Of a stretch of DNA of 64,000 nt, positions 41,637 through 50,100 are shown piece by piece. The first letter of the stretch is position 1, and the number at the start of each line of letters is the position of its first letter. The stretch is from positions 875,944 through 939,943 of the forward strand of contig MEHQ01002323.1 in NCBI GenBank assembly GCA_008828725.1, read 5' to 3'. The notes beneath the pieces were generated by a model that saw only the letters and a program-made list of their open reading frames with translations, searched no databases and was not told where the DNA came from. A program made the position numbers and the translations under genes. Source of the DNA: Saccharina japonica (taxonomy: Eukaryota > Sar > Phaeophyceae > Laminariales > Laminariaceae).

Positions 41637-41797
41637 CAGTAGCTACATGTAATAGTACGGGCTTGGAAGGCCGGTAACTACCTCATTCATAGGTAGTTGG
41701 CCCGCTTGATAGACAAACCTGCAAGGGGGATACTCTGTGCCTCGCCCAGTCCTATTACACTTTCAGTTTTCTAAAAAAAAAAACTTCGGGGTGAGGT
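41637..41797. other. Fragment of a TIR element and of the 32.8-kb flank repeat
   Basis: CTTGGAAGGCCGGTAACTAC (41664) matches the ends of 33495-34043; CTGCAAGGGGGATACTCTGT and CTCGCCCAGTCCTA match 33240-33285 inverted. Confidence 0.5.
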
Positions 41798-41962
41798 CTT
41801 AAGAACCGGTCCCTCGTGTTTGGGGACGAAATACTTGGAATTAGTGTGGGATACGTTTTTCAGTTCTGAATGGGTTAACCCCTTAAGAAATGGTCCCACA
41901 AATCTGGGGACAAACTACTTGGAATTAGTGTGGGACATGTTTTTCAGTTCTGAGTGGGTTAA
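41798..41962. mobile_element. Two piggyBac-like MITEs sharing a TTAA
   Basis: Copy A 41798-41878 (CTTAAGAACCGGTCCCTCGT to CAGTTCTGAATGGGTTAA) and copy B 41875-41962 (TTAACCCCTTAAGAAATGGT to CAGTTCTGAGTGGGTTAA) meet at one TTAA (41875-41878). Both have TACTTGGAATTAGTGTGGGA in the same orientation. Left edge of copy A is worn. Confidence 0.82.
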
Positions 41963-42100
41963 GACTCCTCCAAAGAGGAACCGCAGAAAAAAAAAATGGT
42001 GCACCTCTACCCCAGCATGTGTCCAACAGCAGCGACTGCCGGCTGCCCGATGGGCCGATGGGACATATCGTTAATTAGATGGGACACTTGACACCTACTA

Positions 42101-42208
42101 TGGTGGGGGACCATGGTAGTAAATAGGATCTACGGTACACCCAAAAACCAATATATTTCCCGATTTTTACGAACAACATTTGGTCCTATTTACTATGGCC
42201 CCCCATAT
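42101..42208. mobile_element. TA-flanked mariner-type MITE
   Basis: TGGTGGGGGACCATGGTAGT with AAATAGGATCTACGGTACAC at the left; CCTATTTACTATGGCCCCCC at the right. Confidence 0.75.
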
Positions 42209-43036
42209 TACCCGGTAGATTACATCGAGTCAGTCCTTCCACGCAACCAACATACGTTTTTTCCCCCCGCGGAAGGGGAAGGTGGTGATCGAGGTTTAAC
42301 TGTACCAGGGACAGGCATAATAAGCGGCTAATGGCGAGATCACGCGCTGAGCTTAATTTCATTCATTTGATCCCGGTGTAACTCAGTACTCGTAGGGAAC
42401 ATTTTCAAGCTTGGCGTCGTAGGCAAGACAGGGGGGCGCGAATCTCACTCGGAACGTCTAGTTAACGGAAACACTTGGCTCGCATACGTGTCCCTAAAAC
42501 CCCTAAAACAGGTTTCCCTGGGTAGGCGTATGGTATGTTAAAAGAGTATCGCCTTGGAAGGTCAGTAAAACCCTAACCCTGGGAATACAGGATACGGGAA
42601 CAGATTACGTAGTACTTGGGAGGCCTTGTTCGATAGGGAAGCAGGGGACAGGGGACGTAAGGATCGGACCACCCCTCACAGACCTACCTACCTTATCGTG
42701 CGAGCTGGAGAATACTTAAAAACTGCAGTGCCTGTAAAAAACGATCCGTCAAACGGTTTTTACCCTGGCTCTAGAAAAAATCGTTCAAGGTAAAAAGGTT
42801 ATAGCGTTATGCCCGTGGTATCTCAGGAGCCAACATTTTCTTCACAGGCAGCGCCCAGTAAAATCAGTACAAAGGGGAAACATATCATCCCAGCCAGCCC
42901 TGAGTGGGGCCATAGATTTACTCCGTATGGGTGCGCCTAATGTCGGTGGCTTTTCCGCAGGATTTCTCGCGATCCCGGGGGAGGCGGGGGGAATTTCTGC
43001 GCATGTATATATGCCCTACCGTTTATGCACACGTAG
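42209..43036. other. No gene seen; SINE type 2 tail fragment
   Basis: GGCGCGAATCTCACTCGGAACG at 42434-42455 with GGAAACACTTGGCTCGC is a relative of the type 2 SINE tail. A CCCTAAAACCCCTAAAACAG run is at 42490-42510. Confidence 0.45.
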
Positions 43037-43072
43037 ATGTTAACGCAAACATATACATATCTGGTATACAAT

Positions 43073-43237
43073 ATGAGGTTCGCGTCCTGCATCGTCCTCC
43101 TTGGCTTTTTGTTTTGTTTTTGCTTGGTTGACGGAAAATACGGAGGTACACACCAGAACGTCATCATGGTGTACGTATACTTCCCGCGGAAAGAACAAAG
43201 CGGCGAAACCACGCCTGTGCGGGTCAGTGCTTGCTGA
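43073..43237 (+). CDS. Small secreted-peptide ORF (54 aa), hypothetical
   Basis: The frame starts MRFASCIVLLGFLFCFCLVD, a textbook signal peptide: one basic residue, then about 15 hydrophobic residues, with likely cleavage near Gly21 or Gly24. The mature part, about 32 residues, is polar (NVIMVYVYFPRKEQ) and ends in Cys. An in-frame ATG upstream at 43037 would add 12 residues and spoil the signal peptide, so the second ATG is preferred. The stop TGA overlaps AATAAA (43238-43243), a poly(A)-signal word. A TATA-like ATATACATATC is 15-30 bp upstream, close for a promoter. No homologue is recognised, and a 54-codon frame can arise by chance, so the call is tentative. Confidence 0.35.
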   Translation: MRFASCIVLLGFLFCFCLVDGKYGGTHQNVIMVYVYFPRKEQSGETTPVRVSAC

Positions 43238-43258
43238 ATAAAGGGGTTGGAACCCTTG

Positions 43259-43540
43259 CACACGTCGGAAAGATCACGGTCTATCTACAGATAGATCATC
43301 TACAGATAGATCATCTAGACCCTATCCTGCCGTTATGATATGTTGTGCAGGATCTGTACATAGTACAGATCCAACCCAGGAATCCTGTCCTAGGCCATGC
43401 AGATTATTTTGGCTCCCACCCGGTAACGTGAGCTAAATCATACAGATCATACAGATCATACAGATCGTACATACCAGGGAGATATCTTCCCTGAAATATC
43501 TAGATCTTCAAGGGGGGATCGATTCTCTTTGCGAGGTGTG
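43259..43540. mobile_element. hAT-like MITE with 8-bp target duplication
   Basis: AACCCTTG flanks both sides (43251-43258 and 43541-43548). Ends CACACGTCGG and GCGAGGTGTG are short inverted repeats. Inside are ATAGATCATCTA repeats, TACAGATCCAACCCAGGA, CTCCCACCCGG and a (CATACAGAT)n run at 43437-43466. The 8-bp duplication is the hAT standard. Copy 1 is at 5665-5941. Confidence 0.8.
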
Positions 43541-43548
43541 AACCCTTG

Positions 43549-45555
43549 GACACGTCTGAGGTCCAGGCCTACCAACCATACGGACTCCAGACTGTGCATT
43601 GGAGTTACGTAGAGATACACCGGATCGGTGGTTACGGCGAGTCTCCCACAAGTAATACCGTACTATCCTTTATCAACTTGACAACTTGGACAGCTCATGA
43701 TCTTCCTGGCCTAAGATTGCCCAGACCTCTGTGGGTTGGGACGTACAGTAGTATGCATAGTATGCATGTCCTACAGACCACAGCGTAGAAACGTGTACAG
43801 ACCACACATATCGTACCAGATCAGAGTACAATGTGCTTACACAAACCCGGGCACACGCATGGTATACATAAAGAATGACCACACTGTGTAGACCACTATA
43901 CTATTGAGGAAACATGTACAGATCCCTCAGATCATATGGATCAGCCCTGTGGAAACATGTGCAGATGACAATGCAGATCTGTCAGCTAATGATCTGTGTG
44001 ATCTGTAGGATGATCTGACATGTCCCGGCGTGTGTAAACAAACCTTTAGAGCTGCACACACGTTTTGGGGGGGGCGATTACTTGGAATTAGTCTGTTTTT
44101 TTTTGTTTGCGACATATGGTGGATAGTCGACTCGCCCTAAACGCAGAAAGGCCCGACAATGTTTTTCCTGCAGGTCATTGGTGCGTATGATATTATTGGC
44201 GAATCTGGCTTTTCGGCCGCCCGTTTTTATGGGGGAAGCCGCCGCCAAAACACGCTGCGGAGCGCAGAGCCGCGCGACCGCCCCTGTCGACTTCAAGCCC
44301 TTCAAAAGGTTGGGGGTTGGGGTTAGGGTTAACGCTGGGATTAGGGTCAGGCCTGGGGTGATCGGGTCAGTCTGAGCCGACGTGCAAGATTGCCAATGAC
44401 CACCAACGACCTGCAGGAAGTTTTTTGCCGGGCCGTCCTTCATTTAGGGCGAGCTAATCGAGATAGTCTGCCTGTGGCAGGTGGCAGGAGTTTTTCTTTA
44501 AAGTATTACCCTCCTGGTACGAGTGTGCGCGTACAGCAAGCAGTAGTACTAATAGTACGGGTAGATGCTGTATTGTAGTATTCTGTTCCCAACCCCGGCC
44601 CGAGAGGCCCTAGACCACAAAACGACACGCAACCTTGGGATCTCCCCAGATAAATGCAGGTATGTATTATATCATAAGATGAACGTAATGGAACGACAGA
44701 AGATGCGCGACTGACGGATGCCGTATCACGTATCGTATCACCAAACTTGCAAAGCTGAGAGTACAGCAGTTTCCATGCTTCCATGTTTCCGTTTGGGCGA
44801 AAATAGGGGTGCGAGGTGCGACGGAGGTTGCCCCAGGGCACAGCGAGCACCGTTCGTTCGTGTTTTCCTTCTGAAATCCCACGTGCAGGTATCATATGTA
44901 CGAATTCATGTCAGCTGCCAGTTACCGGCTGTCAGCTTCCAGCTGTCAGATACTGCTGGTGGTGTAGTAAATAGTAGTAGTCATAGCATACTGCTGGAGG
45001 CACCTGGTGTATACTGGGAGTGAAATGAGCGATTTCAACAACTACTGCGTTCGTACTACGTAGTATTTTGTACCCAGGGTACTCGTACATGCTACGTATT
45101 TATGCTACTCATATAATTATTTATAATATACTTCTGTTGCAACCTCAGGTGAAAAGCCATGCGGTCCTCTCTCGTCCTCTCGCGTCCTTCGTCCTATCTG
45201 GCGGCCGCTCTATTTTCTTGCGAGCACCGCAGGTTGCTATTGTCAGCTTAATTCGTATAATATGAGCTGTTGCTGTTGTGTTATTACTTCACATTGGACT
45301 GACTACACCTGGTACACGAGACGACACCCAGAATATGTCTGTCTCTAGACCCTGCCATGTACCATGGCGGCAAGATGGTGCGTGCGGGTGCTGATTCGTA
45401 CCTGCTATTGATCATGCTTTCGGGGCAGATAGATACCACGCTCCGTGGGCACATGGACTCCGCGGTTATATTTTACCGTATACTATAGGTTAAAAGCCTA
45501 GGTTAAAAGCCTCGACGTGCAAGCCCCGTGTATATTCACAGAAGTGTATTCGAAT
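43549..45555. other. No supported gene in 2 kb
   Basis: GATC-rich words continue from the MITE to about 44030. ORFs 44078-44443, 44506-44895 and 44718-45023 overlap on opposite strands without domains. A GGGTTGGGGTTAGGGTT run (44308-44330) is short and isolated. TTACTTGGAATTAGTCTG at 44077 is a piggyBac-MITE scrap. Confidence 0.4.
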
Positions 45556-45564
45556 TAACTTAAA

Positions 45565-47928
45565 GGGTAATGCTATTTGCGACACCGGTGTCGCAAATAG
45601 TTATTTGCGACACGGTGTCGCAAATAAGCCCCTTATTTGCGACACCGCGCTGCGTTCGCGGCAGACACCTCAGATTGGCTCCTAACTACCAAGGGGGTGT
45701 CGGCATGGCGTAAGGCTACCACTGAAGCTATCGCGCAGCCAAAACGGGTCAGTACTCGAGGAGATATGTGGTATCTTGGGGCAACCGAACAATCTTCAGA
45801 CCGTGTCGCAAATAAGCTATTTGCGACACGGTGTCGCAAATAAAACCCATATTTGCGACACCGCGTTGCGTTCGCGGCAGACAACTCAGATTGACTCCTA
45901 ACTACCAAGGGAGTGTCGGCATGGCGTAAGGCTACCACTGAAGCTATCGCGCAGCCCAAACGGGCCAGTACTCGAGGAGATATGTGGTATCTTGGGGCAA
46001 CCGAAAAAAGTTCAGACCGTGTCGCAAATAAGCTATTTGCGACACGGTGTACGCCTGTGACAAAATCGGGAACCTGTTTACAACTACGTACTCAACATCT
46101 ACAGTACCCCAAGTCCAATTATTAATAGGTTGTTATAGTATCTGGATATACGTAATATCTCGCAATCTCAGCAAGACCCAGTCAAAACTTAGATCCGCGC
46201 ACTCTGCATGTACAGCAAAGAACTGGCGCCGAAGTTGTGTTTTATGGACACAAAGAACTGGTGCCGAAGTTGTGTTTCGCACGCAGCTCTTTGTGTACGC
46301 AGTTGTGTAGTGCGTGGTCTGTGGATGCTAGCGAAATAGGTGGGTGTACGGAATCTACGGAATCTACAGCAGTGCAGTTGTCGTATTGGCCTATATCGGT
46401 GTCGCGAATAGCATTACCCATTCATTTTTTAACACTTTCGAAACGCTATGTGAACACAATTTTGTATAATAGGATTATCGGTCAAGGCAACGAACACAGC
46501 CTACACATACATGCACAAGAGCATCGCAGCTAAAAAAGCTTCCCTACTCGTACTGTAGTTATGCGCCATGTACGCTGTACGAGTTTTCCCCCGACAAAAT
46601 CGCACCTGTTGTAGCACCAGCAGCAGTACGAGTACCAGTATACGTACTCGTAGTTAGTGTAGTTTTGTCATATACTAGGTATTGGTACGTAAGGCCTTGC
46701 TGTTATGGGTATTGAATCCAATCGAGAGCTGTTCTCAGTTGCTTGTGTTTTTTTTGTGAAGTCGCAGTTGGAGTTGGGGCTTGAGGTATCGAGCAGTCCT
46801 ATACCCCCCCGCTCGGGACGACACGATGGATTTTCCGACCTTGGATATTATTGTCTGGATCTACATTCGTCACCACGTATGTACAGTGCTGTACATGCAG
46901 ATTGCACGAATCTAAGTTTTGTCTGGGTCTTGCTGAGATCGCGAGATATTACGTATATCCAGATACCATAACAACCTATTAATAGTTGGACTTGGGGTGG
47001 ATGTGGAGTACGTAGATGTAAAAAGGTTCCCGATTTTGTCACAGGTGTCGCAAATAAGGCTTAATTGCGACACGATCTGAACTTTTTTTGGTTGCCCCAA
47101 GATACCACTTATCTCCTCGAGTACAGGACCGTTCTGGCTGCGGGATAGCTTCAGTGGTAGCCTTAAGCCATGCTGACACACCTTCGGTAGTTAGGAGTCA
47201 ATCTGAGGTGTCTGCCGCGGACGCAGCGCGGTGTCGCAAATAAGCCCCTTATTTGCGACACCGTGTCGCAAATAGCTTATTTGCGACACGGTCTGAACTT
47301 TTCTCGGTTGCCCCAAGATACCACATATCTCCTCGAGTACTGGCCCGTTTGGGCTGCGCGATAGCTTCAGTGGTAGCCTTACGCCATGCCGACACTCCCT
47401 TGGTCGTTAGGAGTCAATCTGAGGTGTCTGCCGCGAACGCAGCGCGGTGTCGCAAATAGCTTATTTGCGACACGGTCTGAAGATTCTTCGGTTGCCCCAA
47501 GATACCACATATCTCCTCGAGTACTGACCCGTTTTGGTTGCGCGATAGCTTCAGTGGTAGCCGTACGCCATGCCGACACCCCCCTTGGTAATTAGGAGTC
47601 AATCTGAGTTGTCTGCCGCGAACGCAGCGCGGTGTCGCAAATAAGGGGCTTATTTGCGACACCGTGTCGCAAATAGCTTATTTGCGACACGGTCTGAAGA
47701 TGTTTCGGTTGCCCCAAGATACCACATATCTCCTCGAGTACTGACCCGTTTTGGCTGCGCGATAGCTTCAGGGGTAGCCTTACGCCATGCCGACGCACTC
47801 TTGGTAGTTAGGGGTCAGTCTGAGGTGTCTGCCGCGAACGCAGTGCGGTGTCGCAAATAAGGGGCTTATTTGCGACACCGTGTCGCAAATAACTATTTGC
47901 GACACCGGTGTCGCAAATAGCCTTACCC
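45565..47928. mobile_element. Foldback transposon, MULE-like, with 9-bp target duplication
   Basis: 2364 bp between TAACTTAAA duplications (45556-45564, 47929-47937). Termini GGGTAATGCTATTTGCGACA and, inverted, GGGTAAGGCTATTTGCGACA. The left arm (to about 46216) has two units of about 215 bp and the right arm (from about 46887) four units in the opposite orientation; each unit carries CTACCACTGAAGCTATCGCG, AGTACTCGAGGAGATATGTG and GTATCTTGGGGCAACCGAA, and units meet at TATTTGCGACAC...GTGTCGCAAATA palindromes. Inner arm parts 46051-46216 and 46887-47046 also pair. The central loop (46217-46886) shows no transposase. A 9-bp duplication fits Mutator-like elements; the arm structure fits foldback types. 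Non-autonomous. Confidence 0.9.
46217..46886. other. Central loop of the foldback element
   Basis: 670 bp. AAAGAACTGG.GCCGAAGTTGTGTTT is repeated at 46216-46240 and 46254-46278. ORFs 46237-46533 and 46705-46971 have no domain. No DDE motif is seen. Confidence 0.6.
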
Positions 47929-47965
47929 TAACTTAAATAGTACTATTAAGTATACTATTTTAACA

Positions 47966-48003
47966 CTATTATTTATTTTGCCTTCCGACAATGTGCAGGG
48001 CAT
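47966..48003 (-). mobile_element. Retroposon 3' end, short copy
   Basis: TTATTTATTTTGCCTTCCGA CAATGTGCAGG, the same block as 33590, placed 30 bp from the right end of the foldback element. Confidence 0.45.
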
Positions 48004-48481
48004 TGTCGACAAGAGTGGCGGGGGGCGAGCGACGGCGCGACCGAGCGAGCGAGCGGCGGGCGATGGAGCGGGCTATGTACACGGTGGGTGGTTGACGAAG
48101 GCGGCCCAAGGCCGCCACGAGCGAACGATCGACGGTCCAGCACGTAACCAAGCGAGCGGACGATCGGCGGCCGAGCGAACGGGCGAACGGCGGCGCGCGA
48201 GCGACGGCGCGATCGACCGGTGGTCGAGCGAACGGGCGACCGAGCAGATGTTCTCTCGCCGCAGCAGCAGGAACATGCGCATGCTCGCCGCCGTCGTCGG
48301 GGACCTCACGGCGTTGATCGGCGGGATAACCATTTTTGGAAATCCCTGGTGGGAGCTGGACACTGCCACACGGCCGACGCAGTGGCACCTTGGACCTTGG
48401 GTGTCCTCGCATGTGTTGCACGAGCCTATCGAAATCGCATGTCAGGTCTATCGATTTGATTTTTCATTTATCGTATCGTAA
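47978..48481 (+). CDS. GC-rich ORF, unknown, possibly not coding
   Basis: A 167-codon plus frame and a 150-codon minus frame (48421-47969) overlap. The DNA is rich in GAGCGA, CGAGCG and GCGAACG words (48020-48250), a degenerate simple repeat that removes stops from several frames. After about 48250 the plus frame reads RRSSRNMRMLAAVVGDLTAL and then GGITIFGNPWWELD, which could be a hydrophobic segment of a real protein. There is no recognised family and no splice evidence. It lies 1 kb from the supported genes, so it may be an exon of something, but confidence is low. Confidence 0.2.
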   Translation: MPSDNVQGIVDKSGGGRATARPSERAAGDGAGYVHGGWLTKAAQGRHERTIDGPARNQASGRSAAERTGERRRASDGAIDRWSSERATEQMFSRRSSRNMRMLAAVVGDLTALIGGITIFGNPWWELDTATRPTQWHLGPWVSSHVLHEPIEIACQVYRFDFSFIVS

Positions 48482-48865
48482 TTCAACTCCATTCTCCGGT
48501 CGATAACCATTAGATTCTCGTTCGACAACCACACTCGATTCCCTATAATTACATGATGGGTGCGTGGGCGGGTGGCTGGGTGGTTTTGGGCCACAATGTC
48601 CTCCAACAGCAGTACTATACGACGTACTGCTATTGATACTACTGCTTGCTGCTGTTGTTGTGGACTGCTGTGTACTGGGTGTGTCCTGCTGTTGTGTTGT
48701 TGTTGTAGTCTTCGACACGACGAGAGACGAAAGAGGCATTGGGCAACATGAAGGATGCATTCGAAATGCACATATAATACATACCGGTACCTGGTACATG
48801 CACATACTATTAATAGTATAGATAGTAGACACACATATTATACGAATACTGCTGCAGATATAGAC

Positions 48866-49291
48866 CTTCGTAAGCTCGTACATGGCGAACATCGAGTACG
48901 GGGGTAGTCTACTTGTATCTGGTACGAAGAAAAGCTGGTTGTCGTGGAAGACGAAGGGAAGACGAAGATAGGCTCCATCTCTCCGCAAGCGATACCTGGT
49001 CAAGGTACGAGTATACTGGTTGGTATGATATCATACTACTGCTGTTGTACGTACGCTGGAGCAACGCAATGAAGGCGTGTATTTTCGTAGATCATGTCTC
49101 GACTTGTTGCCTGAGTGCGTAGCTGCTGTAGATCATACCTCCAGTGCCCTCGCCTCGTCGCGCATGGCTGTGCAATCATTCATCAAGCTGTGCAGTTCCC
49201 TCTTGGCATCTCCTCCACCACCACCACCACCGCGACCACCAAGCCTTTCCTGCTGTGTGTGGCCTGGGGGGGTATTGCTGTTGCTAGCCAT
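48866..49291 (-). CDS. 5' part of a divergent gene, unknown function (exons 49139-49291 and 48866-48934)
   Basis: On the minus strand an ATG at 49291 in a good context (GTTGTCATGGCT) opens MASNSNTPPGHTQQERLGGR, a seven-Gly run, then a polar helical stretch KRELHSLMNDCTAMRDEARA LE. The frame meets a donor GTATGA exactly in phase 0 at 49138. A phase-0 acceptor follows at 48935 after a pyrimidine-rich tract (CTTCGTCTTCCCTTCGTCTT), opening LFFVPDTSRLPPYSMFAMYE LTK, ended by a weaker donor GTCTAT. Exon 1 is the better supported part. The helical stretch could form a coiled coil. I do not recognise the family. It is head-to-head with the HSF gene, 809 bp between start codons. Confidence 0.45.
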
Positions 49292-50100
49292 GACAACCAG
49301 AACAAGCACCAGAACACCACCACTGCTGGCGGCGGCGATGCGGGTCTGGTTTTTGCAGATAGATGGGCGTCTCTCTGCAGTTCTCTCTGCAGTCTGCGAG
49401 ACCAGGAAGCCCCCAAAGCCCTGCCTCTGCACCAAGGGGCCAGGCTCAGAAGTTTGGGTGCCTCAGTAAATACTGTGTAGGTGTTGAGGTTGTGTCGAAT
49501 TTTCGAATTTTCGAATTTGCCAGGACCTGCGGTGTTTTTGTGTTTTTCCTTTTTTGTCGAGCTCAAGGTTTCTATTAGAATGTGAAGGCGGTTTTGTACG
49601 GGTGACGGGGTGGGGTCTCGGCAAATTCCACCCCAGGTCGCGTCGCGGCAGAGGTTGGTGTGCATGAGATATCTGCAGGTACCTTCGCGCTTTTATATCC
49701 CCGCCCCTTCGTTGCCGTTCCGGCGTCGCACTCCTTCGAAGACGGTGCGGCCTGATCAGGCCACGCCTGGCCACCCCATGCACGGAGCGCTACGCCGAGG
49801 TATTTCATAGGCAATAATGTACTGCAACCAATCAGCTCTTTGTGCTTGCAACTTCGCAGCAATCGCGCGGAACGCCCCGACCCCGACAGGCGAACCAGCT
49901 CTCGCTCGCGGGCAGTGTGTCCGAAATAATTTCCAAGTCGGGCTGCGTCAAGGCATAGGTCACGGTAGGCACTTCTGGGTACTGCTGGCTTCATTAATTT
50001 GCAAGTGCAGTGTTGGTGTGTTCGTGTCACCAAGAGGTCGGTTTCTCGCGTTTGTTTGTGTTGCTGCGTTGTTGCATGTCTCATTTTTGCTGTTTAAAAT
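49292..50100. promoter_or_regulatory. Intergenic region between divergent genes, with GAAnnTTC dyads
   Basis: Shared upstream region of the minus gene (start 49291) and the HSF gene (start 50101). At 49497-49515, GAATTTTCGAATTTTCGAA holds two GAAnnTTC dyads, the half of a heat shock element, but spaced 8 bp apart and not in the usual 5-bp register. No clear TATA box for either gene. The HSF start codon follows CTGTTTAAAAT. ORFs 49575-50084 (minus) and 49817-50233 (plus) across this region are judged spurious. Confidence 0.4.

Noticed and set aside
44308-44332. Telomere-type TTAGGG repeat
   Set aside because: Only two or three imperfect words; too short and isolated to be telomeric.
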